NCBI GenBank assembly: GCA_900547755.1
Contig: URIC01000026.1
Span: forward strand, 1-31,553
DNA: 31,553 nt
Source: an uncultured Bacteroidales bacterium
GTDB taxonomy: Bacteria > Bacteroidota > Bacteroidia > Bacteroidales > Muribaculaceae
Direction of reading: 5' to 3'
Positions 18,094 to 26,505 of the stretch are shown in pieces; position 1 is the stretch's first letter, and every line of letters starts with the position of its first letter. The position numbers and the translations under genes were made by a program. Below the pieces are notes generated by a model. The model worked only from the letters and a program-made list of their open reading frames with translations. It ran no database searches and was not told the DNA's origin.

Positions 18094-19155
18094 TCAGAGG
18101 TTTATATCTATGTCGTTGAACTCCCCCCAGTCATCGATGTCCACATCGAAGCCGGAGCCGGACTCATTGCCTTGCTCGTCGGTGATTCTTATTCCCCTGA
18201 CAATGATTACACCGCCATGGGGCTGGCCGGCCATCTGGTCGGAAATGTCGAAGTTGAAGCTGAACGTCTTGCCGTTGCGCAGGCGTACTTCCAGATTCAG
18301 GGCGAATGAACCGGCTCGCGAGGAGGGGTATATGGGGTTGGGATAGTCCGGCACACCGAAGGAGTTAACCACCGCCTGTACGCCCCAAGGCTCTACCGTG
18401 CAGTCATACAGGATTGTGGCTTGCTCGGGCCCCGTGTGCCCGTCGTACAGGAATACCGATTCGGCCATGCCGGCGAGGGCTCCGCGCGCGAGGCCCACAT
18501 ATTCTATGCCGCCATCGAACTCGTAGCGTATCAGATATGTGTAGACAAGCGGCTGGAGTCTGACTTGCAACAGCGGTGGTTCCGCAAGCCGCAGCTGGTC
18601 GTAATGCTCTATGTAGTGGCCGAAAAGGAAGTCGGGAGGAGTGACGGTGCGCTCTTCCTCGCCGCTGTCTCTGCCACCCTTGTAGAACGGATTGCCCGAA
18701 TAGGAGGAACGTGTGCGCGTGCGTGTGGTGGCCTTGGCGGATACTGATGCGTTCAGACGGTCGAAAATTATATACTCCGTGTCGTCGTTGAAGAACAGCA
18801 GCTCGTTATCGCCGGCCGTCATTTCCACAATGCCCCCTTTGGCGGGGATGTGGCTCGTCACCGAGGTGCCGTTGGCGGAATATGCGTTCATACACAGTCC
18901 TGCGGGCACGGGCGGAACTAACGACATATAGTCTATGCCGAAAGAAGCGGGCCAGCTGTTCTGCCATTGCGGGGTGCCTGTCCGGCCTATTTCCCACACG
19001 CGGTTGTAGTCGGCTTCGATGCGGGTCTGCGAGCGGAGAGCATGGTCCGGATGGTCGAAGCATAGGTCTTTATGGTCGCACGAGACGGTGACGCAGACTG
19101 CCGCCACGGCCATGACGGCCCTGATGAACCGGTACAGGCAAGAAGTGTGTGTCAT
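18094..19155 (-). CDS. DUF5119 lipoprotein, fimbrial anchor/assembly type
   Basis: A 353-aa lipoprotein with lipobox VTVSC (Cys26), followed by DHKDLCFDHPDHA, the hallmark opening of DUF5119 proteins of Bacteroidales fimbrial loci. The protein alternates beta-rich segments and ends in an acidic tail (DVDIDDWGEFNDIDI). Family members sit in the same operons as fimbrillins and are thought to act as pilus anchor or accessory proteins (Mfa2/FimB-like role, inferred). Its start overlaps the stop of the upstream DUF3575 gene by 4 nt (ATGA on the minus strand, 19155-19152), showing translational coupling. Confidence 0.75.
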   Translation of the reverse strand: MTHTSCLYRFIRAVMAVAAVCVTVSCDHKDLCFDHPDHALRSQTRIEADYNRVWEIGRTGTPQWQNSWPASFGIDYMSLVPPVPAGLCMNAYSANGTSVTSHIPAKGGIVEMTAGDNELLFFNDDTEYIIFDRLNASVSAKATTRTRTRSSYSGNPFYKGGRDSGEEERTVTPPDFLFGHYIEHYDQLRLAEPPLLQVRLQPLVYTYLIRYEFDGGIEYVGLARGALAGMAESVFLYDGHTGPEQATILYDCTVEPWGVQAVVNSFGVPDYPNPIYPSSRAGSFALNLEVRLRNGKTFSFNFDISDQMAGQPHGGVIIVRGIRITDEQGNESGSGFDVDIDDWGEFNDIDINL

Positions 19156-20345
19156 GGCTTGCCCCCTTTCTTATTGCGGTTGCCGCAGCCTATGAGCCAT
19201 ACGAGCGATATTTCGGCCTTGGTGGGTCCGAACCAGCGGCGGTGGTGGGTGGACTGCCACACATAGTGCCCGTCTATGGGCTTGTATCTGTAGTATTTGC
19301 CCGCTATGAAGCCTATGCCTATGGAGAAGTCTATATTGAGGCGTCGGGCTATGGGCAGGGCGAAACCGTACTCTATGCCGCCGCCGTAGTTGAACTTCGC
19401 GCCCATCTGTCCGTTGCCTCCGGTCTCGAAGTCGTAGGTGAAAATCTGACCGTATACGCCCAGGTGGTGACCGGTGAGGGGTTTGTCCTTGGCCGCTTTG
19501 CCGAACCACCGGCGCACGCCGGCGTCTCCGCCGTAGTAGCGCCAGTAACGGTGGCGTGCGTCGCGGCTCCACCAGGCATAGCTCCACTGACCGGTGACGC
19601 TGAATCCGCGCCCTACATAGAACTCGGCTCCGAGGGTGGGAATCAGCAGAGCGTCGTAGAGCATATTGGTCTTCAGCCCTATGTACAGGGGCCTGCGGCA
19701 TTTCATATCCGTGGAGGGAACCACACTGTCGGTGACTTCCATCTCCGGGACGGCGGTTTCTTCCGCCCGGAACGCCTGTGCGGATTGTCGGTGATAGTCG
19801 AAAGACACTCGCGCCACCCGCTCCTGGTCGAAAGTGCCGATAAGCCTGTTACGCTCTTCCGGGGTTGTGGCGGCGGCGAAGGCATCGGCGGCGTGGGAGC
19901 TGTAGACACTTATGTCGCGCTCCACCAGAGAATCGGGTACAGCGATGAGGCGGCTCACATACGCTTCGAGGATGTAGCGTCGCTGCTGCGAGAGACGCCT
20001 GTTCAGGTCGGCGGGTCCCTCTGGCGAGGCGTAACCGCTGTACAGTACTTTGTCTATAACCAGTGTGCTGTCCGTTTTGAGAAGGCTGGTCAGATTACAC
20101 AGAGACCTGAGTGTCTTGCCGTTGGAGAAGGCTGTGGTGTCTATGTCTGTCTTTTCTGTTTTGAAGTATATGCTGAATGTGTTTTTCCGCCCCTCTGCCG
20201 ATAAGTACAGTGCCGACATCAGTGTCAGCGCCGTCAACATCAGGTACGCACCGAGGGGGCGACATAGCGTAGCCAATGCCAGACCGCAGCGGTGTGCCCA
20301 TAAACGGGGGATGCTGGTAGTTGTGTGTTTTTTATTTTGTAGCAT
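19152..20345 (-). CDS. DUF3575 outer-membrane protein of the fimbrial operon
   Basis: From the ATG at 20345 the protein is 397 aa; an alternative in-frame ATG is at 20396. A long signal/anchor segment lies near residues 30-50 (LGAYLMLTALTLMSALYL). The N-terminal half contains an OmpA-like module with LNRRLSQQRR and GYASPEG, as in peptidoglycan-associated domains. The C-terminal half is a DUF3575 region with GLKTNMLYDALLIPTLGAEF, several Tyr/Trp-rich strands and GGGIEYGFALP, suggesting an eight-stranded beta-barrel. DUF3575 proteins are common first genes of Bacteroidales fimbrial operons, perhaps anchoring the pilus machinery in the outer membrane (inference). Confidence 0.75.
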   Translation of the reverse strand: MLQNKKHTTTSIPRLWAHRCGLALATLCRPLGAYLMLTALTLMSALYLSAEGRKNTFSIYFKTEKTDIDTTAFSNGKTLRSLCNLTSLLKTDSTLVIDKVLYSGYASPEGPADLNRRLSQQRRYILEAYVSRLIAVPDSLVERDISVYSSHAADAFAAATTPEERNRLIGTFDQERVARVSFDYHRQSAQAFRAEETAVPEMEVTDSVVPSTDMKCRRPLYIGLKTNMLYDALLIPTLGAEFYVGRGFSVTGQWSYAWWSRDARHRYWRYYGGDAGVRRWFGKAAKDKPLTGHHLGVYGQIFTYDFETGGNGQMGAKFNYGGGIEYGFALPIARRLNIDFSIGIGFIAGKYYRYKPIDGHYVWQSTHHRRWFGPTKAEISLVWLIGCGNRNKKGGKP

Positions 20346-20488
20346 TAAAAACGTATGAAAGTCTGTGAATCCCGGTCCGGCAAAAAAGACTTTCATTGAA
20401 TCAAACAAATAGGCGTAGTCAATCTAACTAATCTGAATTTGCTCGAAAAAAAGGAAATCTAATTTTGAAAGATATAGAATTCTTGTCA

Positions 20489-20496
20489 CAAAGGTA
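20489..20496 (-). promoter_or_regulatory. Candidate -7 box for the fimbrial operon
   Basis: On the minus strand TACCTTTG (20496-20489) fits the TAnnTTTG box. The -33 element is weak (TTGT about 21 nt upstream). A run of eight G (minus strand; 20525-20532) lies just beyond it. The first operon start codon is about 145 nt downstream, leaving a long leader. Confidence 0.45.
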
Positions 20497-20682
20497 TAAA
20501 TATTATTTGGAGCCGGAACAATCACCCCCCCCGGATTTTAATGTTTATTAACATTTGATTCTTTGCTTGCGAATTTGATGTATGTTGGAAATCAGATGTT
20601 TGACTTGTTTTAGAACACTTGAATGTTAATTATTTAAATTCACTATTGTTAAATAGCGGTTACGGTTCTGCGGGTGTCAGTC

Positions 20683-20712
20683 GCTGTTTATATAATTGCT
20701 GTTTATATAATT
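20683..20712. repeat. 15-bp perfect tandem duplication
   Basis: GCTGTTTATATAATT occurs twice head to tail (20683-20697 and 20698-20712) in the AT-rich region upstream of the OmpA-family gene. The gap 20409-20919 between the fimbrial operon and that gene holds this repeat, a C8 run at 20525-20532 and the fimbrial -7 candidate. I find no convincing plus-strand TAnnTTTG promoter in it. Confidence 0.8.
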
Positions 20713-20919
20713 AATGTGTGGATATTGAATTATTAAAAAATCGGTTGTGGGATTCAATCTCCATAAACATTTTTAATCCCTTGTTCGTTATGTAAGAAAA
20801 CGATGACCGAATGGCTCTCTATACGACTTACCCGATATTGCTTCCATATCCCAGAGAACCTTTCCGGCTATCTTTCAAAACACAAAAATAATAACGACAA
20901 AATTAAAAAGTGTAGTATT

Positions 20920-22083
20920 ATGAAAAAGTATTTACTCTGTGCAGCTATTGTCGCCAGTGGAATGATTTCCGCTAACGCACAGCAAGCGATGGTCAGACCT
21001 TCATTTGGCGATAATTGGAGTATCGGTCTTGACGGTGGTGTCACTACCCCGCTCAATGGAGGCGCATTCTTCGGGAATATGCGCGGTATCGTAGGCCTTA
21101 ATCTGCAGAAGCAGATTACTCCTGTGTTCGGTCTCGGTGTGGAAGGCGCTTGGGCAGTGAATACATCTTCCTGGCGTAACCGCGTACACAGCAATACAGC
21201 TTTCGACAGTTCATACGTAGGCGCATTCGGCGCTGTGAATCTGGTGAACCTGTTCTCCCCCTGGGGCAGCGAGCAAGGCCGTTTCTTTGACGCCGAACTT
21301 GTAGTCGGTGCAGGCTGGGGCCACAACTATCAGTCTAAGCTCGAGGATTGGAACTACTTCGCGACCAAAGTCGGTCTCAACCTGAATTTCCACGCCACCG
21401 AGCGTCTGACTTTCGCCCTGAAGCCCTCTGTGACATGGAACATGAGCGATGCCGGCGTGGACCAGACATCCGCCGCCTATAACGCCAACCACGCTACATT
21501 CAACCTTATGGCCGGTGTGTCCGTAGCCTTGGGCGACAAGTTCGAGTATGTGACGCCTTATGACCAGGCTGCCATCGACGAGCTCAACGACCGCGTGAAC
21601 GGACTTCGCGCAGACCTTGGCGTAGCCGCAGCCGCTCTGGCCGAGTCCGAAGCCAACAATGCCGCTCTGGCAGCACAGCTCTCCGCTTGTCAGAACAGAA
21701 AGCCCGAAGTCGTGACAAAGAACACTGACCAGCTCAGCACCGTCCGCTATGTGAACTTCGAGATTGGCCGCTACAACATCACCGCTTCCCAGATGCCTAA
21801 CGTAGCCGCTGTGGCTTCCTACCTGAAGAACCACCCCAAGAGCAATGTGGTAATCAAGGGTTATGCAAGCCAGGATGGTCCTCTGGATGTCAATATCCGT
21901 CTGGCCAACGAGCGTGCGAAAGCGGTCCGCGACGCCCTCGTCAACAAGTATGGCATCTCCGCAAGCCGCATCCAGGCCGAGGGTCAGGGTATCGGCCACA
22001 TGTTTGAGGAAGAAAGCTGGAACCGCGTTTCCATCTGTACTCTCGACGAGCCCGCCACTACAACTACCACTATCAGTAAATAA
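20920..22083 (+). CDS. OmpA-family outer membrane protein
   Basis: A 387-aa protein. I start at the ATG at 20920 because it opens a clear signal peptide (MKKYLLCAAIVASG to ANAQQ); an in-frame ATG at 20803 would add 39 residues before it. Residues about 25-205 form a beta-barrel region rich in Trp/Asn/Gly strands. About 215-265 is a helical, Ala-rich coiled-coil spacer. The C-terminal 130 residues are an OmpA peptidoglycan-binding domain with VNFEIGRYNI, IKGYASQDGP and the NIRLANERAKAV helix. It tethers outer membrane to peptidoglycan and is likely an abundant major protein. A strong terminator follows. Confidence 0.9.
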   Translation: MKKYLLCAAIVASGMISANAQQAMVRPSFGDNWSIGLDGGVTTPLNGGAFFGNMRGIVGLNLQKQITPVFGLGVEGAWAVNTSSWRNRVHSNTAFDSSYVGAFGAVNLVNLFSPWGSEQGRFFDAELVVGAGWGHNYQSKLEDWNYFATKVGLNLNFHATERLTFALKPSVTWNMSDAGVDQTSAAYNANHATFNLMAGVSVALGDKFEYVTPYDQAAIDELNDRVNGLRADLGVAAAALAESEANNAALAAQLSACQNRKPEVVTKNTDQLSTVRYVNFEIGRYNITASQMPNVAAVASYLKNHPKSNVVIKGYASQDGPLDVNIRLANERAKAVRDALVNKYGISASRIQAEGQGIGHMFEEESWNRVSICTLDEPATTTTTISK

Positions 22084-22138
22084 GCGTGGGAATCCGCAAT
22101 ATAAAGATTTCACTTATTAATATTTAGAACTACGGGAA

Positions 22139-22171
22139 GGGGTGCCGAAGGCTATTCGGCATCCCTTTTTA
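22139..22171 (+). terminator. Rho-independent terminator after the OmpA-family gene
   Basis: The stem GGGGTGCCGAA (22139-22149) pairs with TTCGGCATCCC (22155-22165), 11 bp with one G-U pair and a 5-nt loop. Five T follow. Confidence 0.85.
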
Positions 22172-22260
22172 TCTGTATACGCCCGTAGACATAAGTATGA
22201 GGTGTTTTCCCCTCTCGGAGGGATGCGGAAGCCCTGAATTTGCACATCAATGAATTTTTT

Positions 22261-22280
22261 GTGCAGTTTTCTGCACTTTT
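22261..22280. terminator. Short hairpin in the acpP upstream region
   Basis: GTGCAG (22261-22266), a TTTT loop and CTGCAC (22271-22276) are followed by TTTT and preceded by a T-run. This could be a weak second terminator or a leader structure. The rest of the 22084-22430 gap shows only the upstream terminator and a weak promoter-like box. Confidence 0.35.
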
Positions 22281-22316
22281 ATAGCGGAAAAATTTCCGTA
22301 ATTGAAAAAATAGTGT

Positions 22317-22324
22317 TTACTTTG
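22317..22324 (+). promoter_or_regulatory. Weak -7 box candidate for acpP
   Basis: TTACTTTG followed by CA (22317-22324) departs from TAnnTTTG at one position. It is preceded by an A-rich spacer. The acpP start is about 105 nt downstream. Confidence 0.35.
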
Positions 22325-22430
22325 CACTCTGAAAAGGGGACTGACCCTTTTGTGACCAGTCTTTCCGAAGTTTCCCACTCGGAATTTCAACAAGATAATA
22401 AAATTTTAATCATCAATAAATTTTTAGATT

Positions 22431-22667
22431 ATGTCTGAAATCGCATCTAAAGTAAAAGAGATCATTGTTGACAAGCTCAGCGTAGACGAGAACGAAGTAA
22501 TTGAAACCGCTGAATTCAGCAAAGACCTGGGTGCAGACTCTCTGGATACTGTAGAACTCATCATGGAGTTTGAGAAGGTTTTTGACCTGACCATTCCTGA
22601 GGAAGAGGCCGAGAAGATTACAACTGTAGGCGACGCCATCAACTACATCGAAGAGCACAAGAAGTAA
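22431..22667 (+). CDS. acpP: Acyl carrier protein
   Basis: A 78-aa acidic protein that carries growing fatty-acyl chains as thioesters on a phosphopantetheine arm. The attachment serine is S37 in the invariant GADSLDTVELIM context. The helix pattern (KVKEIIVDKL, DSLDTVELIMEFEKVF, INYIEEHKK) and length match bacterial ACP exactly. It precedes fabF on the same strand, the usual Bacteroidota arrangement, but the spacing here is 167 nt with a GC-rich hairpin between them. Confidence 0.97.
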   Translation: MSEIASKVKEIIVDKLSVDENEVIETAEFSKDLGADSLDTVELIMEFEKVFDLTIPEEEAEKITTVGDAINYIEEHKK

Positions 22668-22690
22668 TCCACCGCGAGTCAAGATACACG

Positions 22691-22740
22691 ACGCGCCGCG
22701 GCCGGCCGTTCCCAACCATGGAAGCGTCCTCCCGGCGCGT
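22691..22740 (+). promoter_or_regulatory. GC-rich hairpin between acpP and fabF
   Basis: ACGCGCCG (22691-22698) pairs with CGGCGCGT (22733-22740) across a 34-nt loop that is itself GC-rich. There is no T-tract. It could protect the acpP transcript 3' end or attenuate fabF, fitting the much higher need for ACP than for FabF. Confidence 0.45.
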
Positions 22741-22834
22741 TGATGTGTTTCCCTCGCTTATGCTGTTCTGTCCCCGCTTTATGATGACACGCAGCCGTAG
22801 AGATATTTATTGATACTTAGCAACTAATAGTCCT

Positions 22835-24097
22835 ATGGAACTTAAAAGAGTAGTAGTGACAGGTCTGGGTGCCCTGACTCCCATCGGCAACAATGCCGTG
22901 GAAACATGGGAGAACGCCTTGAAAGGGAAGAGCGGCGCCGGCCCCATCACTCATTTTGACGCAAGCCTTTTCAAGACACAGTTCGCTTGCGAAGTCAAGA
23001 ATTTTGACCCCGCAGCCCACTTTGACCGCAAGAAGGCGCGTCAGCTCGACCTGTACGCCATGTATGCCATGGTTGCTGCCGACGAGGCTATCGCCGACTC
23101 AGGCATTGACTCCGAGGGCGTAGACAAGAATCGCGTCGGCGTCATATTCGCCGCCGGCATCGGTGGTCTCCACACCTTTGAGGAGGAGGCCGGTTATTAC
23201 GCCAAGAACGAGGATAAAGGTCCCAAATACAATCCTTTCTTCATCCCCAAGATGATTGCCGACATCGCTGCCGGCCATATCTCCATCGAACACGAATTCC
23301 GTGGTCCCAACTTCGGGACTGTGTCTGCCTGCGCCTCTTCCAACAACGCGCTTGTAGACGCTTTCAATTATATCCGTCTGGGTTATGCCGATGCCATCGT
23401 GGCCGGTGGTGCCGAGGCCGCCATCTATCCCGCCGGTGTGGGCGGCTTCAATTCCATGAGAGCCCTCTCCACCCGCAACGATGACCCCGCCACCGCTTCA
23501 CGCCCCTTCTCCGGCTCTCGCGAAGGTTTCGTCATCGGCGAAGGCGCGGCCGCGCTCATACTTGAGGAGTATGAGCACGCAAAGGCCCGTGGCGCCAAGA
23601 TTTATGCGGAGGTGGTCGGTGGTGGCCTGAGTGCCGACGCTTACCACATCACAGCCACTCATCCTGAGGGACTGGGCGCTTGCCTGGTCATGGAATCCGC
23701 GCTCAAAGACGCCGGCCTGAAGCCTGAGGACATAGACTACATAAACCTGCATGGCACCTCCACCCCTGTGGGTGACATCTCCGAGGCCAAAGCCATCAAG
23801 AAAGTGTTTGGCGACCATGCCTATAAGATGAACCTCAGTTCCACAAAGTCCATGACCGGTCACCTGCTCGGCGCTGCCGGCGCCCTTGAGGCGCTCTTCT
23901 GCGTACGTGCGATAACTGACGATGTCATACCGCCCACCATCAACCACGTGGACGGCGACAACGACCCCGAGGTGGACTACGAAATGAACTTCACCTTCAA
24001 CGAACCTCAGAAGCGCACAGTGAATTACGCCCTTTCCAACACTTTCGGATTCGGCGGCCACAACGCTTGCCTCATAATGAAGAAATTCAAAGACTGA
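22835..24097 (+). CDS. fabF: 3-oxoacyl-ACP synthase II (KAS II)
   Basis: A 420-aa condensing enzyme that extends acyl-ACP with malonyl-ACP in fatty-acid elongation in the cytoplasm. The Cys-His-His triad is C166 (TVSACASSNN), H306 (LHGTSTPVGD) and H343 (SMTGHLLGAAG). The C-terminal NTFGFGGHNACLI motif is typical. Length is normal for FabF. It follows acpP and ends in a strong terminator. In many Bacteroidales acpP-fabF is followed by rnc (ribonuclease III); here the next gene is an unrelated convergent lipoprotein. Confidence 0.97.
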   Translation: MELKRVVVTGLGALTPIGNNAVETWENALKGKSGAGPITHFDASLFKTQFACEVKNFDPAAHFDRKKARQLDLYAMYAMVAADEAIADSGIDSEGVDKNRVGVIFAAGIGGLHTFEEEAGYYAKNEDKGPKYNPFFIPKMIADIAAGHISIEHEFRGPNFGTVSACASSNNALVDAFNYIRLGYADAIVAGGAEAAIYPAGVGGFNSMRALSTRNDDPATASRPFSGSREGFVIGEGAAALILEEYEHAKARGAKIYAEVVGGGLSADAYHITATHPEGLGACLVMESALKDAGLKPEDIDYINLHGTSTPVGDISEAKAIKKVFGDHAYKMNLSSTKSMTGHLLGAAGALEALFCVRAITDDVIPPTINHVDGDNDPEVDYEMNFTFNEPQKRTVNYALSNTFGFGGHNACLIMKKFKD

Positions 24098-24117
24098 AAT
24101 CCATATTCCCATATTGG

Positions 24118-24152
24118 AAGGGCCGCCCCGATTCCGGGGCGGCCCTTTTTTT
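24118..24152 (+). terminator. Strong terminator after fabF
   Basis: GGGCCGCCCCG (24120-24130) and CGGGGCGGCCC (24135-24145) form an 11-bp perfect stem with an ATTC loop, followed by seven T (24146-24152). Confidence 0.95.
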
Positions 24153-24169
24153 ATCCGGCGATTTAGGAT

Positions 24170-26209
24170 TTATCGGATGTTATAGGAATTGTTGTTGCCG
24201 CGTCCGCGTTTGGACTTGGACTTGGACTTGTTGTCGAAGGGGTTGCGGTTCACGTCGAAGTAATCCTCCTCCTCATCGGTGCCCTCGGCGCCGTTTTCTC
24301 CACGTTTGCCCTTGCGGCTCGCTTTCTTTGTCTCCGGCTTATTGGCCTTGATGGCGTCCGGTTTTTGCAGGTCTACGGCAGTGCCGTTCAGGTCCCAGTG
24401 TTCCGAGCGGTCCATGCGCTTCAGGGAGAGCTTCTTAGGGTAATAGTACACCTCGTCCGGCTGGGTGCGCGTGTCATAATTGCCGGTGTGGAAGATTAGC
24501 TCGTCTTTGGCCAAGGAGTCCGTCGGCATCGGCCTGGTCACGAATCGGGCGTAATACTCTTGCGGGGCGAGATACGGGAATGAGACTATGCCGTTTATCA
24601 CTCGCGCGCGGGCGACAGGTTTGTCTGAAGAGTTAAGTATCTCTACATATCCCTGCAAGGTGTCCGGGGTAAGGCGCAGCGTCAGGGCAGCGTAGTCTTC
24701 CCTCTTCTTGATGCTGAAATCCTGTCTTAAGGTAGCGTTGGGACGACCGGAAACGCCGGTCATGGCTGTGGAGTCTATGGTCAGACGGTACGCCTTCCCG
24801 TATTCCCACGGGTAGCGGAGGGTGTAGCGGCGCACGCTTCCCGTACTGTCTTGCCTGAGGTGCGGCGCGGGGAGCGGCTGATATGTGCTGTCTTTTTTCT
24901 CTTCCAGACGCATCATGCCCTCTCGGAATGTGACGAGTGGCTCCGGGGTCTCTATGACTAAGGGGGAGTAGACATCCATTGTGCCGGAGGGGGACATGGT
25001 CAGCTCTATCCATCTGGCTTTCTCGCGGGCTATGGAATCGGCCTGCTGTTGCTGCCTGTTGAGCTTGCGTTTGGGTGCCTGACGTACTTTCGGCCTGGCT
25101 ATGGTCAGTGTGTCGGTGCCGGGAATCAGCTTCTGGTATTGGTCTGTGCGCGGATAGGAGAGCGCGACCTTAAGGGTGTCGGCCTTCACTAACAGCGGGT
25201 CTGTGAGCCAGCAGGTGACTGTGTCGCGGTTCAGTGAGTATTCGGGTATGCTCCAGCGTTCCGAAGGATTGATGCCGAGGAAACGAATTCCCGGCAGTGA
25301 GTCGGCCTTGGTATTGAAGATAAATTCGAGCCTCAGGGAGTCCGGGCGCTCATACTTGACAAGATACTGCGGCTTGTAGCCCGTGTCAAAGGTGGATAGC
25401 AGCAGATTGTCGGGCAGGAAAATGGTCTTCTCTCGGCTCATGACGGTATCCACTTCTCCGGTGAGCAGGTTGAAAATGGTGTCGGAGGCGAGACCCTTTT
25501 CCGAATAAGGGGTGACAGGGACCGGGTAGAAAGCAAGGAACTCGGCCGGGTTGTCCCAACGGTAGTCGTTGTTGAGGTCGGCAAGCGCGTATACGTTATA
25601 TGGTTTGGCCTTGAGGCCGCGCAGGGTGAATCGTCCTCTGTCATCGGTCTTTGTGACACGCTCGAAGCGCAGGGTGCGCAGGGCGGAGTCCGGAGCTTCG
25701 GCGGAATGGACTCCCACCAGTACCCCTTTCTGCGGCTCCAGTGTGGCGGCCTCCAGTACGATGCCGGATATTCGCAGCGAGTCCAATGCCGGACCTGTCG
25801 AGAAAATGAAGCTATAGTTCCCGAGTCTGTTCCCTTCGTTCACATCCTCTATGGCCGTGCCGAAGTCTATGGTGTAAGTGGTGTCGGGCAGGAGAGCTTC
25901 ATCCCACTCCACTATTATGCGTCGCCCTGAGGCGGTGACTTTGGGAGCGCGTGCCTGTGGAGGTGATACCACTACATTGGTAAAGGCATCTTTCACGTTT
26001 ACCAGTTCGTTGAACTCTATGGACACGCTGTTGCCTTTGAAGTCCGTGCTTTCCCGTACGGGGCTGGTGCGTACGACCAAGGGGGGGGCTTCGTCTCGCG
26101 GGCCACCGGAGGGATTGCCTATGCTGGCGCACGAATATAGAAGGGCCGCGCTGAAGAGTGCGCCCAAGCCCCGAAGGGCGTTTCTGTATCCTTTATTTAT
26201 TGAATCCAT
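24170..26209 (-). CDS. Ig-like domain lipoprotein of Bacteroidota
   Basis: A 679-aa secreted lipoprotein with lipobox LLYSC (Cys27). The N-terminal part (about 40-145) resembles a bacterial Ig-like Big_5/SbsA-type domain: SPVRESTDF, SIEFNELVNVKDAF, TTYTIDFGTAIEDVNEGN and the FIFSTGP close. Next is a carboxypeptidase-regulatory-like module (DDRGRFTLRGLKAKPYNVYALADLN), then further beta-rich segments. The C-terminal about 60 residues are highly charged and low-complexity (KKASRKGKRG, KSKSKSKRGRG). The gene is convergent with fabF. A run of eight C on the coding strand lies at codons 41-44. The family is common next to housekeeping genes in Bacteroidales but has no assigned function that I know. 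Confidence 0.7.
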   Translation of the reverse strand: MDSINKGYRNALRGLGALFSAALLYSCASIGNPSGGPRDEAPPLVVRTSPVRESTDFKGNSVSIEFNELVNVKDAFTNVVVSPPQARAPKVTASGRRIIVEWDEALLPDTTYTIDFGTAIEDVNEGNRLGNYSFIFSTGPALDSLRISGIVLEAATLEPQKGVLVGVHSAEAPDSALRTLRFERVTKTDDRGRFTLRGLKAKPYNVYALADLNNDYRWDNPAEFLAFYPVPVTPYSEKGLASDTIFNLLTGEVDTVMSREKTIFLPDNLLLSTFDTGYKPQYLVKYERPDSLRLEFIFNTKADSLPGIRFLGINPSERWSIPEYSLNRDTVTCWLTDPLLVKADTLKVALSYPRTDQYQKLIPGTDTLTIARPKVRQAPKRKLNRQQQQADSIAREKARWIELTMSPSGTMDVYSPLVIETPEPLVTFREGMMRLEEKKDSTYQPLPAPHLRQDSTGSVRRYTLRYPWEYGKAYRLTIDSTAMTGVSGRPNATLRQDFSIKKREDYAALTLRLTPDTLQGYVEILNSSDKPVARARVINGIVSFPYLAPQEYYARFVTRPMPTDSLAKDELIFHTGNYDTRTQPDEVYYYPKKLSLKRMDRSEHWDLNGTAVDLQKPDAIKANKPETKKASRKGKRGENGAEGTDEEEDYFDVNRNPFDNKSKSKSKRGRGNNNSYNIR
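24210..24230. repeat. Hexanucleotide repeat in the lipoprotein gene
   Basis: TTGGAC is repeated three times and followed by TTG (24210-24230), encoding the alternating Lys-Ser tail on the minus strand. Loss or gain of units would keep the frame. Confidence 0.75.
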
Positions 26210-26420
26210 ATATTAAGAAAGGAGGGCAAGCCTCGTTTAGCGACTTCAAAATTAGCAAAAAATCTCGGAATAAGTAGTGAACGGAGGTGATTTTGGCCAG
26301 TAAGGAGTAAGAGATTTCGATTTTAGAGGGTGGAAAACAGTTAAATTCATACATATTTTAACATTTGAATTGTTAAAATGTTAAATTTTGGGGTATGGAG
26401 TGTTTTTTTTATCGAAAAAA

Positions 26421-26451
26421 TTTGCAGGGACAAAAATTGGCCTTAACTTTG
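26421..26451 (+). promoter_or_regulatory. Strong Bacteroidota promoter for the small lipoprotein gene
   Basis: TTTG at 26421-26424, a 19-nt spacer and TAACTTTG at 26444-26451 match the consensus fully. The start codon is 54 nt downstream of the -7 box. The rest of 26210-26505 is AT-rich without other visible features. Confidence 0.85.
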
Positions 26452-26505
26452 CATCGTTTTTGATAGCAAAATTTATTGTTTTATTATTTAAATCTAAAGA
26501 AAAAA

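Noticed and set aside
19149..20204. 351-codon plus-strand open frame opposite the DUF3575 gene
   Set aside because: Antisense to a gene with recognisable family motifs and operon overlap; no signal, motif or ribosome site supports it.
20803..20919. 39-residue N-terminal extension of the OmpA-family protein
   Set aside because: It would bury a perfect signal peptide that starts at 20920.
21211..22113. 300-codon minus-strand open frame opposite the OmpA-family gene
   Set aside because: Antisense to a complete OmpA-family protein; no independent evidence.
22250..22438. 62-codon open frame before acpP
   Set aside because: It overlaps the acpP start and regulatory region and has no recognisable features.
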